DNA of 64,000 nt from Salvelinus alpinus (GCF_045679555.1 NC_092110.1:434001-498000); one strand, 5' to 3'. Shown: positions 1-23,300, numbered from the stretch's first letter. A program made the numbers and translations. Notes: generated by a model from the sequence alone, not told the origin.

Positions 1-28
1 TGTCTTAAGAGTAAAAATCATTCTTTAA

Positions 29-965
<937 letters not shown>

Positions 966-1309
966 TAAACAACCATAATCGCACCAATTTCCATGAAATT
1001 TGTATTTTTATGGATGATCCAAATACCTGCTTTTGATTCCTGCAATTTGCCATTCTCATACCAAGCATTCCTCACATTGTTGGTGATGAATATAGATGAC
1101 CCCCTCACATGTCTGACTGGAACTCGGCAGCAGAAAGACTCAAAGGCAGGAAAAGACCGATGCGCTTTATTGTACCAAACATCATTGCCATGTAGGTCAG
1201 TTTGCAGACTAAATTAGTCATAAGAATCTTATGCAATAGATTGAAAATTTGTTATTTCATTACCTATGCAGAAACTTGCCCACCAACACACTATAATTCA
1301 TGTTATGGA
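966..1309. other. Unassigned spacer
   Basis: No coding exon, RNA gene or recognised repeat was seen between the Tc1 remnant and the LINE-type repeat that follows. Confidence 0.5.
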
Positions 1310-1860
1310 TTATATAACAAATCAAGTTTCAAATCAAGTTTATTTTATATAGCCCTTCGTACATCAGCTAATATCTCGAAGTGCTGTACAGAAACCCAGC
1401 CTAAAACCCCAAACAGCAAGCAATGCAGGTGTAGAAGCACGGCGGCTAGGAAAAACTCCCTAGAAAGGCCAAAACCTAGGAAGAAACCTAGAGAGGAACC
1501 AGGCTATGAGGGGTGGCCAGTCCTCTTCTGGCTGTGCCGGGTGGAGATTATAACAGAACATGGCCAAGATGTTCAAATGTTCATAAATGACAAGCATGGT
1601 CAAATAATAATCAGGAGTAAATGTCAGTTGGCTTTTCATAGCCGATCATTAAGAGTATCTCTACCGCTCCTGCGGTCTCTAGAGAGTTGAAAACAGCAGG
1701 TCTGGGACAGGTAGCACGTCCGGTGGACAGGTCAGGGTTCTATAGCCGCAGGCAGAACAGTTGAAACTGGAACAGCAGCAAGGCCAGGTGGACTGGGGAC
1801 AGCAAGGAGTCATCATGCCAGGTAGTCCTGACGCATGGTCCTAGGGCTCAGGTCCTCCGA
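1310..1860. repeat. Salmonid LINE 3'-end-type interspersed repeat
   Basis: This stretch begins with a CAAGTTTATTTTATATAGCC-type tail and continues through the GTACAGAAACCCAGCC, GGAAAAACTCCCTAG and GAACCAGGCTATGAGG segments. I recognise these from a very common salmonid interspersed repeat, thought to be the untranslated 3' part of a non-LTR retrotransposon. The open frame across it (1202-1690) has no protein-like features and is not taken as a gene. The family name is uncertain (RSg-1-like is possible). Confidence 0.7.
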
Positions 1861-1908
1861 ATAACACATTGTTTATGTTGAGAGGGAGTAAACCCCAAAG
1901 GCTGTTTG

Positions 1909-2439
1909 TGTAACAATTTAACTTTAGTCCGTCCCCTCGCCCCGACCCGGGCGCGAACCAGCAACTGCACACATCAACAACTGACACCCACGAAGCATCG
2001 TTACCCATCGCTCCACAAAAGCCGCAGCCCTTGCAGAGCAAGGGGAACCACTACTTCAAGGTCTCAAAGCGAGTGACGTAACCGATTGAAACACTATTAG
2101 CGCGCACCACCGCTAACTAGCTAGCCATTTCACATCCGTTACACTCACCCCCCTTTCAACCTCCTCCTTTTCCGCAGCAACCAGTGATCCGGGTCACGGC
2201 ACCAATGTAACAGTTTAACTTTAGTCCATCCCCTCGCCCCGGGCGCGAACCAGGGACCCTCTGCACACATCAACAACTGACACCCACGAAGCATCGTTAC
2301 CCATCTCTCCACAAAAGCCGCGGCCCTTGCAGAGCAAGGGGAACCACTACTTCAAGGTCTCAAAGCGAGTGACGTAACCGATTGAAACGCTATTAGCACG
2401 CATCACCGCTAACTAGCTAGCCATTTCACATCCGTTACA
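1909..2439 (-). mobile_element. Miniature LTR retrotransposon (TRIM-like), copy 1
   Basis: Two near-identical direct repeats, 1909-2143 (235 bp) and 2206-2439 (234 bp), flank a 62-bp interior. Each repeat starts TGTAAC and ends GTTACA on the + strand, the TG...CA form of LTRs. Read on the minus strand, the LTR at 2206 is followed after one base by TGGTGCCGTGACCCGGATC (2186-2204), which resembles the 3' end complement of tRNA-His, the usual priming site form. Just before the other LTR lies a purine-rich tract, AAAGGGGGG (2148-2156), preceded by more purines. There is no coding capacity, so any movement would need proteins from another element. Flanking 4-mers are TTTG and CTTG, a near match only. 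The LTRs also hold a tRNA-like segment with GGTTCGCGCCC. The same structure is at 24065-24602. Confidence 0.82.
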
Positions 2440-3950
2440 CTTGCACACCTGATCTATAGGCTACCAAATGTGGACGGTGGGGCGCAATGATCAATAACCT
2501 AGGTTCTATCTGGCACTACCCCAAGCCTACATTTAAGTTTTTATATCACCTTTGGTCTCATTGTAGCTTTTACTATTTCAACTATTTCCCGATAGCCTGC
2601 CTTTTCATTCATCTTATGCAGTGAAGAAATAGTGGACCACTCTGGAAACTGGTTTGAACAGATTATGGCTATAAATCAGGGGCAACTCAATTAATTCAAA
2701 GGTAATTTGAGGAAATTCCCAATATTGTGTTGTTCCTTTTGTGTCATATTGGAAGAACACCCTTGGTCTCTGTCATTGGTCTTTCGTTTTGAACGTTTCC
2801 TAAACAAGTGTAGACCTAATTTAACGGTAGTTTGTTGAGCGTAGGCCTCTCTCTTAAATACGCTGTCTTGGCAAGGAAGCATGTAACAAACACTATTTTA
2901 GTGCGTGTTATTTTTAGTTGTGGTGTTAACGACTAACATAGGAACCATATAACATTGGATTGCAGTTAATTCGGCATTTAGTAGGCCTCTTCTACGTGGC
3001 GTATTCTGGGCTCTATGCCCTCCTGGAACTGCGTCTGAATTACCCCACATTTCATGTCGCATCCTTTGCTGTAGCTATGATTGTAAAACACATTATCCAC
3101 AGCTGCACTCTATGATAATTCCATAGCATTTTTTGTGTTGTGTTTTGTTTCCAGATGTCCTTACAGCAAAATAGCCAATATATCCTGCATGAACCACATA
3201 AGCAATATGCCTTTGCCAGATGTATTTTCTGAAATGTGGTCCAAATAGTTAGATGTGCAATGAGGACTCGAGACGGGGAAAGAATGTCATTGCAGTTTCG
3301 TATCCTCAAAGACGTTCTAGACTAATGCTCGAGAAAGTGGTAGCGTTTCCTTTACTATTTCCCGTTACTGTTGGCCTAGCGACATCTATCTGTTCCTTGG
3401 GCTACACATAAGGGCAGGAATTGACATACTGAAGCTGCGAAAGAAAAAAAAAGGGGATATCATCTCTCTCGACTGCGTTCTCCCTCTCTCTTCGCGTAAA
3501 AATCAAAAGCTACAAACACTTTGAATAGTCATGAAATTAATATCCAGAAGGACTGCAAGATAAAGATATAATGTGCGGTGATTAACTGCATAGACCTACT
3601 CTATGCGGCCCAGAGACCCTTTCGCTAGAGATGAGAAAGTGCGTTGAGGGAGGTAATCCCTTCCAGTCTCTGACGTGTCTTTACCAAGGAAACCCACACG
3701 CGTGTCCTCTGACGCAACTGCCCATTTCAGGAAACATGCGTCAATGGACCGTACCAAATCAGACAAACGATGAGTCTCACCTCCAACGGATTTTATATAC
3801 ATGTGCATTAACATTTAGCATAAACATAATAAATCACCTTTAACTATGTTATGTATAAACAATAAAACAGATTTACGATACTGTGTGCTGATTTTTACAA
3901 TCTTAGCTATGATAACCCCTTCCCAAGTGAAGTGTCTACGCCCAGAGACA
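2440..3950. other. Intergenic, upstream of fosl2
   Basis: Mostly AT-rich sequence with several short open frames on both strands, none with recognisable protein features. No known repeat was recognised. It is 5' flanking sequence of fosl2 and may hold distal regulatory sites that cannot be judged by eye. Confidence 0.5.
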
Positions 3951-3951
3951 G

Positions 3952-4158
3952 TGACGTGAGGAGCCGTTAGCGTTGATAAGCGGTTGCATTTCTTCGTATT
4001 ACCATTAAAGTGAGTCATCTTAGGAAGTGCGGTGAAGGGACATAGAAAGAAATATAGAACTGTTCCAAGGGGTAGCTGAAATAAATGTGTCGCGGGGAAG
4101 GGATTCTATAGAGTAGGCTGAGGTGGAAAGCAAACATAAAGCCTCTGTCTGTGACTCA
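3952..4158 (+). promoter_or_regulatory. AP-1 / CRE-like site cluster upstream of fosl2
   Basis: Three motifs lie within 210 bases: TGACGTGA at 3952-3959 (one mismatch from the CRE TGACGTCA), TGAGTCA at 4011-4017 and TGACTCA at 4152-4158, both exact AP-1 consensus sites. They sit about 450-650 bases before the fosl2 start codon. Mammalian Fos-family promoters use AP-1 and CRE elements, and Fra-2 is known to be induced by AP-1, so autoregulation is plausible. Function here is inferred from motif and position only; the transcription start was not located. Confidence 0.5.
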
Positions 4159-4603
4159 CACGCAAAACGGGTCTATTCTCCGTCAACTCTGTTTTGACAG
4201 CGAAAGTAGGTGCCCTACTGACTTTTTTTCTTGAAGCTGGCTCTTGTAGCACACCTGAATAGGCTAGCAGTGGAGGAAAGAACAATAGCTGAAGTTATTC
4301 TCAAGGAGAGAATTATTTGGAGTGGACAAAAAATCAAATAATTTCTGCTTTACTTCTTGGTAATTGCTTTAAGTTATTTCATTTCAAAGAGACTGGATTT
4401 ATTGCACTAATAGCCAGGCTATTTTGAGAATTGTTTTGGGGGGGATATCAGTGTTTTAAAGACTGTTCAAGTTGGTCACTTTCCAATCTGCTCCACTTTC
4501 GGCACACAAAAAGGGATTGCACTGTCAGAGATTTTCTGTCAGAGGATTTTTTGAGAGCGTCGGAGCTCATATCATCTACTGAAATCTTCCTCTTTCCTGG
4601 ATC

Positions 4604-14925
<10,322 letters not shown>

Positions 14926-17110
14926 GCAGGGACAGTTAAGGTGAGGTTGTGGGGGAGGGCGAGCAGCGCCCCCTACCGACTTGGCAGACGAAAAGCACAC
15001 TCAAACCTGGACCAAGCCAACCATGAACTGTGTTCTTGACACCAGGAACCCTCAAGGGCTAAGCCGCTTGTTTTTCTCATACGCTTCAGTGTGATTTAAA
15101 AAATAGATATACCCAAATGTGTGCACCTGTACCAGCCAGTGTCGTCACTTCTTCATTTCAACTCCAGCACCTCAATTTGCTTGTTGAACAATAAACAGAT
15201 GACATGGAGTTGAGGAAATGCCAGCAAAGCCATTCATGAGGCGAAAACTGTGGAAAGCAAGACATATTTTTAGATCAACATTAAGTAAAGCCATCTGATG
15301 ACAGTTGCACTCTCCTACGATCAATAAATCACTAAATGAGAGACAGAAATCAGCATTTCCTGACATCCCTCCTGTTTGAAGGATGGATACAGAGACAACG
15401 GAGAGATTTCAAAAGCAGATTTATCTTTTTCTTGATTTGTCTCCCTCTCACAGAAACTATTGGGAGACTACAGAGTGTGTTCATAAACATCTGACTTTAT
15501 TTCCATATCTACTTGTATTTATGGCGTGTGCTAATATTTTCTGAATGTGTGTCCTTGCGTTCTGATGTTGTCTTCTGATCTGCCTGTAGAACAGCAAAAT
15601 GGTTCACTGGGTAAGCCACAAAGCCTCAGTGTCTCAAAGGAAAAGAGCCAATATTTACTCGATGCCTAGTTCGTCACCAGTCTACTCTTAACATTGATCA
15701 TAGTATCGATGGCCATCGTATTGGTGTTTTCCTCAGTAACGTACCTGAACTATATTATGCATTTATTACAAGTTTGTGCGATTTACATTGGTGTGAGAGA
15801 TTTCGTGAGGGATTTCTCTTCTGTGTGGTGGTTGAATACAATTTTTTTTTTTTTTTTAAGGAGCAGCACGGGAGGCATTGGGGTTTAAGGGCTAGAGTGA
15901 TATCTGAGGAGACATTCAAACAGTGTTCCCTTCTACTTCTAAAATAATGTCATTCAGCAAGACAGTTTGACCAATGAGGTTATTGTGAGCAACTCCTTAT
16001 ACCCCCACTACTGATGGAGAGTTCAACCAGACACTCTGGAGCTTGATTGAAAGTTATCCATTTGTTTTGTATCCGCATTCTTTTTTCCTCTCGCCTGTAA
16101 CTCAAACTCTGGCTTTGTCAGAAAAAGGGGATTGGATATTGCCCAGTGATCTCAATATTCCCTTGCAATAGGGTAGGTTTCGAAACCAAAAAAAAGACAT
16201 CTGTATATCATTTGTACTAAAGGAGGGGGTCTGGTTGAACTTTTCAGATGCTACTGTGGTGTGAAAACATGATAATAGTAATAACACTGGCTACATTATT
16301 TTGTAATTTCATCATTATTAATGTTCTTATAAGGGGCAACACCAATATGTGGGCAGGTGACCCTGTATATCAACAAGCACATTGAAACCTGTTCACTGGC
16401 CATTGTGTGGCCATATCAGACCCATAGCAAAAACAATGCACTTTCCAATTGATGGGACAAATGAGATTCTCTTTACAGCTGGCCTGAGGTGCAAGAGGAA
16501 TGTCTTGAGGATAATGGTAAAAGAACACTTATTTGTTTGTGTTTTATGGGACAGAGGTTTAAGGATACCAAGCACTGAAATGGATAGAATTGCAATATTT
16601 CAGACGTATTGTTTACTTCAAACATTCCTTACATGGTCAGTGGGGTAATGACCTTTGTGGCGATCACAGGACAGAAGACGGACTGAAATATTTTTGTTGT
16701 GCTGGGTGCAGCAAATAAGACATAAAGAATTGCTGTTGTGGACTAGTCACATCACTTATTGATCTTTGTTTGGATGGTTATAGTATCACATGATGGCATT
16801 TGGACAACAACTCCTATCATGCATTGGGATAAATTGCAGACCAAGAAAAAGATACCAAAATGTAATTGTCGGAGAGTTTCTTGTCTGTTCGAGTCTTTTG
16901 AACCCCCTAAAAACACGTAGGAAAGCCATCAACTTTAGATATTCTACTGTACATGTCATTTGCTGTATGTCTTCTGTTTTTGACATCTATTTCTTATTTT
17001 TCCAAATGCTTTAATTGTTTAAAATGATTCAAAACAAACAAAAAACAGCAATATGTATCGCAGTGTTTGTTAATTTCGTAATTCTATAAATATAATAAAA
17101 AGCATTTTCA
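14926..17110 (+). other. Probable fosl2 3' UTR with candidate poly(A) signals
   Basis: After the TGA the sequence is AT-rich, with several ATTTA pentamers (for example near 15510), as expected for the unstable Fos-family mRNAs. AATAAA hexamers occur at 15190-15195, 15323-15328 and 17094-17099. The last would give a UTR of about 2.2 kb, within the long range seen in vertebrate FOSL2. A poly-T run lies at 15841-15857. No repeat was recognised, in contrast to the surrounding DNA, which fits retained function. The true end cannot be fixed without transcripts. Confidence 0.5.
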
Positions 17111-17229
17111 ACAAGGAATTCTTGAACGCTGTTATTGACCTGTTCATCATTTGTCCATGGGCAATGCAGTGTCCTTATTTTTGTATCTCTGAACATTAGG
17201 CACATTTGATTTGAAAGGCGGCGTACCTC

Positions 17230-17440
17230 TAAATTAGAGCTTGATTCAATCTGTATTGCAGAAGATCCGGGGGTATAGCAGGATGGAAATTTTAAAGTCA
17301 ATGCTCCCGCATTAATGGAGACTGCATTCATGGTAAACACTGTAAATGTCGGCTCAATCGGAAATTAGGCTACCTTTTAAATTTCAATCGTGCTATACCA
17401 CAGAGCTTCCTCGATCCCGATTGAATCGAGCCCTTAAGTG
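17230..17440. repeat. Foldback MITE-like repeat, copy 1
   Basis: Starts near GCTTGATTCAATCTG and ends near GATTGAATCGAGCCC, so the ends are inverted versions of each other (GATTCAATC / GATTGAATC). The interior has GGAGACTGCATTCATGGTAAACACTG and ATGTCGGCTCAATC-type words that recur at about 56670-56850. The family name is unknown to me. Confidence 0.6.
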
Positions 17441-17857
17441 GAGTATGAGTAGAGTAAACCACCTGTCATGCAATAGCAGAACATAACACTGCCATAAAAG
17501 ATGGTGAAATGTCAATACAGGAGGATTCCCAGTGGGGTGGAAATCAGTGTTACACATGCACACATCTTGGTAGGTCATTCTAAGCAGTCAGTTTATCAGA
17601 ACATGCCTGCAGTGACTACACCTATCGCTGTTGTGAACACATGGCCGATAATTATAGACATTTACAGGTAAGTGGTTGGTGCCATTATCCTTCTCTTTTC
17701 AAAAGTTTGTATCAATTTCACAGTATACACTGATCTCTAGTGATCTGGACAGCCAACAGAACAGGGTAAAACACACCGCCACACACCCAACTGCCTGTAG
17801 AATCTATTTTGCAGGAAAACCACATCGTCACACTTATGTTTGAGTTTCTTTTAATTC

Positions 17858-19872
17858 AATTACAGCAAAGAGTCAATGAATTATCAACCTGAAACACTGG
17901 GTAGAGAGGCTTAGTGAAAGTGGAGTAGAATGTGTACAGTTGGGTTAGAGTGTCAGAGGAGATGGTGTAGAAGGGCAGAGTGTCAACTGGCCAGTCCAGA
18001 TACACTCCTATTCTGTTGGAGGGGGCAGGTATGGTAGTCTGCTTACAGTTGCGGAAGGCAGAGTATCTGTACTTAGAGCATTGCAGAATCCAGGACTCCG
18101 CTATTTCCTTTATGCCACCCCTAAAAGAGTCCCTGTCCCACTCCACTCTGCCTCCCAGTAACAGCGCCCAGTCAGCCCTTCTCCACACAGCATCTGTGGC
18201 CAGACCTCATATTTCGCTGGGTGATCTGGATACAGTGCATTCGGAAAGTACACAGACCCCTTGTCCTTTATCACATTTTGTTACATTACAGCCTTATTCT
18301 AAAATTGATTAAATTGTTTTATACCCCCTCATCAATCTACACACACTACCCTAAAATGACAAATTAAAAACAGGTTTTTAGACATTTTTGCAAATGTATA
18401 AAAAAAAAAAACTGAAATATCACACTTACATAAGTATTCAGACCCTTTACTCAGTACTTTGTTGAAGTTACCTTTGGCAGCGATTACAGCCTCAATTATT
18501 TTGGTGTATGATGCTACAAGCTTGGCACACCAGTATTTGCAGAGTTTCTCTCATTCTTCTCTCCAGATCCTCTCAAGCTCTGTCAGGTTGGATGGGGAGT
18601 GGTGCTGCACAGCTATTTTAGGTCTCTCCAGAGATGTTCATTCGGGGTCAAGCACATTCAGAGACTTGTCCCGAAGCCACTCCTGCATTGTCTTGGCTGT
18701 GTGCTTACGGTCATTGTCCTGTTGGAAGGTGAACCTTCGGCCCAGTCTTAGGTCCTGAGCGATGTAGAGCAGGTTTTTATCAAGGGTCTCTCTGTACTTC
18801 GCTCCGTTCATCTTTCCCTCGATCCTGACTAGTCTCCCTGTCTCTGCCGCTGAAAAATATCCCCAAAGCATGATGCTGCCACCACTATGCTTCACCGTAG
18901 GGATGGTGCCAGGTTTCCTCCAGACATGACACTTGGCATTCAGGCCAAAGAGTTCAATCTTGGTTTCATCAGACCAGAGAATCTTGTTTCTCAGTCCTTT
19001 AGGTGTATTTTGGCAAACTCCATGCGGGCTGTCATGTGCCTTTTACTGAGGAGTGGTTTCCATCTGGCCAATCTACCATGAAGGTCTGATTGGTGGAGTG
19101 CTGCAGAGAATGGTTGTTCTTTTGGAAGCTGCTCCCATCTTCACAGAGGAACTGTGGAGCTCTGTCAGAGTGACAATTGGGTTCTTGGTCACCTCCCTGA
19201 CCAGCTCTAGGAAGAATCTTGGTGGTTCCAGTCTTGTTGACATTTAGGAATGATGAAGGCCACTATGTTCTTGGGGACCTTCAATGCTGTAGACATGTTT
19301 TGGTACCCTTCCCCAGATCTGTGCCTCGACACAATCCTATCTCGGAGCTTTACTGACAATTCCTTCAACCTCATAGCTTGTTTTCTTTCTCTGACATGCA
19401 CTGTCAACTGTAGGACCTTATATAGACAGGTGTGTGCCTTTCCAAATCATGTCCAATCAATTTAATTTACCACAGGTGGACTCCAACAAAGTTGTATAAA
19501 CATCTCAAGGTTGATCAATGTAAACAGGATGCACCTGAGCTCAATTTCTAGTCTCATAGCAAAGGGTCTGAATACTTATGTAAATAAGTTTTTTCTGTTA
19601 GTTTTTTTAACAAATTAGCAAAAATGTCTAAACCTGTTTTTGCTTTGTCATTATGTTGATTAATGAGGAAAAAAATAATTTAATACATTTTAGAATAAGG
19701 TTGTAACGTAACAAAATGTGATAAAAGGGAAGGGGTCTGAATACTTTCTGAATGCACTGTATGGCTGATAGCTTCCCCGTGTCACCTTTCTGTTTCCCTC
19801 AGACAGAGAGAAGGTTCTGTGTGCTGTGTTTGGATCCAGTGTGAGCTTACAGGCATCCGATGGAGAAAACAA
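17858..19872 (-). pseudogene. PRY-SPRY (B30.2) exon remnant, split by a Tc1 element
   Basis: Minus-strand translation at 19762-19872 gives a PRY motif with CKLTLDPNTAHRTFSLSEGN. The matching SPRY part lies at 17858-18230 and includes NRIGVYLDWPVDTLPFY and a final LYPVF. These are the hallmark ends of B30.2 domains in fish TRIM (finTRIM) and NLRC3-like proteins, where the domain acts as a binding module in innate immunity. The two halves join exactly in frame if the Tc1 at 18231-19761 and one TA copy are ignored: QPYPDHPAKYEVW is read across the junction. Independent damage is also present: a frameshift and a shortened middle of the SPRY near 18110-18130, and no AG acceptor before the exon. 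No RING, B-box or NACHT exon was seen nearby, so the parent family is undecided. Confidence 0.85.
18231..19761 (-). mobile_element. Tc1/mariner element inserted in the PRY-SPRY exon
   Basis: A 1.53-kb element with ends CAGTGCATTCGGAAAGT at 18233 and ACTTTCTGAATGCACTG finishing at 19759, flanked by TA on both sides (18231-18232, 19760-19761), the Tc1 target duplication. Minus-strand transposase pieces are clear: an N-terminal part at about 19207-19407 (RSGEGYQNMSTALKVPKNIV, the paired-like helix-turn-helix region) and a catalytic part at 18638-18895 with [12 protein letters not shown] and FTFQQDNDRKHTAK. Frameshifts and stops separate them. Related to, but a different subfamily from, the copy at 12830. 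Confidence 0.93.
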
Positions 19873-20145
19873 AATTTATAGACAAATCAGTAACACATTT
19901 ACTTCAAGTCTCTAGGTATAATGCTTCATTACTTCTTATATGCATGCACTGTATAAGCTTTTATGTTATCCTATTATAAGGTTAATTATCATTTATGTCT
20001 CTATGTAGGAAATTGTTGAGTCATTGACTCAAAATGGCTTTGATAATAATGGCTGTTAGTCTGAATCATTATAAGATGATTAAAATACATTATATTGGTA
20101 AAAAATCTCTATATATATATATTCAGCTTGCCCATATATACAGTA

Positions 20146-20262
20146 CAGTGCATTCGGAAAGTAATCAGACCCATTCACTTTTCCCACATTTTGTTATATT
20201 ACAGCCTTATTCTCAAATTGATTAAATACATTTTTTCCCTCATCAATCTATGCATAATATAT
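20146..20262. mobile_element. Tc1 terminal fragment
   Basis: Begins CAGTGCATTCGGAAAGTAAT and matches the left end of the element at 18231, including the TCACATTTTGTTA-like and ACAGCCTTATTCT words, for about 115 bases. It then stops abruptly at another Tc1-type end at 20264. Confidence 0.8.
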
Positions 20263-20263
20263 A

Positions 20264-20343
20264 CAGTACCAGTCAAAAGTTTGGACACACCTACTCATTC
20301 AAGGGTTTTTCTGTATTTTTATTGTTTTCTACATTGTAGAATA
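20264..20343. mobile_element. Tc1-like terminal fragment, left piece, interrupted by a LINE
   Basis: Starts CAGTACCAGTCAAAAGTTTG after a TA and continues with GACACACCTACTCATTC, a known fish Tc1-type end also present (diverged) at 48843. The fragment runs to GTAGAATA and resumes after the LINE at 25364 with GAATAACAGTGAAGATATC. GAATA is present on both sides of the LINE. Confidence 0.8.
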
Positions 20344-23300
20344 TATTTTTTTATTTTTTATTTCACCTTTGTTTAACCAGGTAGGCAAGTTGAGAACAAG
20401 TTCTCATTTACAATTGCGACCTGGCCAAGATAAAGCAAAGCAGTTCGACACATACAACAACACAGAGTTACACATGGAGTAAGACAAAGTCAATAATACA
20501 GTAGAAAAATAAGTCTATATACAGTGTGAGCAAATGAGGTGAGAAGGGAGGTAAAGGCAAAAAAAGGCCATGGTGGTGAGGTAAATGCAATATAGCAAGT
20601 AAAACACTGGAATGGTAGATTTGCAGTGGAAGAATGTGCAAAGTAGAAATAGAAATAATGGGGTGCAAAGGAGCAAAATAAATAAATAAATACAGTAGAG
20701 GAAGAGGTAGTTGTTTGGGCTACATTACAGATGGGCTATGTACAGGTGCAGTGATCTGTGAGCTGCTCTGACAGCTGGTGCTTAAAGCTAGTGAGGGAGA
20801 TAAGTGTTTCCAGTTTCAGAGATTTTTGTAGTTCGTTCCAGTCATTGGCAGCAGAGGTGGGTGCTGCTATGTTGACCAGCGAGCTGAGATAAGGGGGTAC
20901 TTTACCTAGCAGGGTCTTGTAGATGACCTGGAGCCAGTGGGTTTGGCGACGAGTATGAAGCGAGGGCCAGCCAACGAGAGCGTACAGGTCGCAGTGGTGG
21001 GTAGTATATGGGGCTTTGGTGACAAAACGGATGGCACTGTGATAGACTGCATCCAATTTATTGAGTAGGGTATTGGAGGCTATTTTGTAAATGACATCGC
21101 CGAAGTCGAGGATCGGTAGGATGGTCAGTTTTACGAGGGTATGTTTGGCAGCATGAGTGAAGGATGCTTTTTTGCGAAATAAGAAGCCAATTCTAGATTT
21201 AACTTTGGATTGGAGATGTTTTATGTGAGTCTGGAAGGAGAGTTTACAGTCTAACCAGACACCTAGGTATTTGTAGTTGTCCACATATTCTAAGTCAGAA
21301 CCGTACAGATTAGTGATGCTGGACGGGCGGGCAGGTGCGGGCAGCGATCGGTTGAAGAGCATGCATTTAGTTTTACTTGTATTTAAGAGCAGTTGGAGGC
21401 CACGGAAGGAGAGTTGTATTGCATTGAAGCTCATCTGGAGGTTTGTTAACACAGTGTCCAAAGAAGGGCCAGAAGAATACAGAATGGTGTCGTCTGCGTA
21501 GAGGTGGATCAGAGACTCACCAGCAGCAAGAGCGACATCATTGATGTATACAGAGAAGAGAGTTGGCCCAAGAATTGAACCCTGTGGCACCCCCATAGAG
21601 ACTGCCAGAGGCCCGGACAACAGGCCCTCCGATTTGACACACTGAACTCTATCAGAGAAGTAGTTGGTGAACCAGGCGAGGCAATCATTTGAGAAACCAA
21701 GGCTATTGAGTCTGCCAATGAGGATGTGGTGATTGACAGAGTCGAAAGCCTTGGCCAGGTCAATGAATACGGCTGCACAGTATTGTTTCTGATCGATGGC
21801 GGTTAAGCTATCGTTTAGGACCTTGAGCGTGGCTGAGGTGCACCCATGACCAGCTCAGAAACCAGATTGCATAGCGGAGAAGGTGCAGTGGGATTCGAAA
21901 TGGTCGGTAATCTGTTTGTTGACTTGGCTTTCGAAGACCTTAGAAAGGCAGGGTAGGGTAGATATAGGTCTGTAGCAGTTTGGGTCAAGAGTGTCTCCAC
22001 CTTCGCAGCTGCTTTCCAATCTTTGGGAATTTCAGATGACACGAAAGAGAGGTTGAACAGGCTATTAATAGGGATTGCAACAATTTCGGCAGATAATTTT
22101 CGAAAGAAAGGTTCCAGATTGTCTAGCCTGGCTGATTTGTAGGGGTCCAGATTTTGCAGCTCTTTCAGAACATCAGCTGACTGGATTTGGGAGAGGGAGA
22201 GATGGGGAAGGCTTGGGCGAGTTGCTGTGGGGGGTGCAGTGCTGTTGACCGGGGTAGGGGTAGCCAGGTGGAAAGCATGGTAAGCCGTAGAAAAATGCTT
22301 ATTGACATTCTCAATTATAGTGGATTTATCGATGATGACAGAGTTTCCTATCCTAAATGCAGTGGGCAGCTGGGAGGAGGTGCTCTTATTCTCCATGGAC
22401 TTTATAGTGTCCCGGAACTTTTTTGAGTTTGTGTTGCAGGAAGCACATTTCTGCTTGATAAAGCTAGCCTTGGCTTTTCTAACTGCCTGTGTATATTGGT
22501 TTCTAACTTCCCTGAAAACTTGCATATCACAGGGGCTGTTCGATGCTAATGCAGAACGCCACAGGATGTTTTTGTGTTGGTTAAGGGCAGTCAGGTCTGG
22601 AGAGAACCAAGGGCTATATCTGTTCCTGGTTCTAAATTTCTTGAATGAGGCATGCTTATTTAAGATGGTGAGGAAGGGATTTTTTTAAATAACCAGGTAT
22701 CCTCTACTGACGGGATGAGGTCAACATCCTTCCAGGATACCCGGGCCAGGTCGATTAGAAAGGCCTGCTCGCTGAAGTGTTTCAGGGAGCGTTTGACAGT
22801 GATGAGTGGAGGTCGTTTGACCGCTGACCCATCACGGATGCAGGCAATGAGGCAGTGATCGCTGAGATCTTGGTTGAAAACAGCAGAGGTGTATTTAGAG
22901 GGCAAGTTGGTTAGGATGATATCTATGAGGGTGCCCGTGTTTATGGCTTTGGGGTGGTACCTGGTAGGTTCATTGATAATTTGTGTGAGATTGAGGCCAT
23001 CAAGCTTAGATTGTAGGATGGCTGGGGTGTTAAGCATGTTCCAGTTTAGGTCACCTAGCAGCACGAGCTCTGAAGATAGATGAGGGGCAATCAGTTCACA
23101 TATGGTGTCCAGAGCAAAGCTGGGGGCAGAGGGTGGTCTATAGCAGGCGGCAACGGTGAGAGACTTGTTTTTAGAGAGGTGGATTTTTAAAAGTAGAAGT
23201 TCAAATTGTTTGGGTACAGACCTGGATAGTAGGACAGAACTCTGCAGGCTATCTCTGCAGTAGATTGCAACACCACCCCCTTTGGCCGTTCTATCTTGTC

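Noticed and set aside
1202-1690. 162-aa open frame
   Set aside because: Lies within a non-coding interspersed repeat known for chance open frames; no conserved domain.
1909-2439. Interpretation as a plain tandem satellite of two units
   Set aside because: A distinct interior with PBS and polypurine tract separates the units in both copies, and copy 2 has a 4-bp target duplication around the whole.
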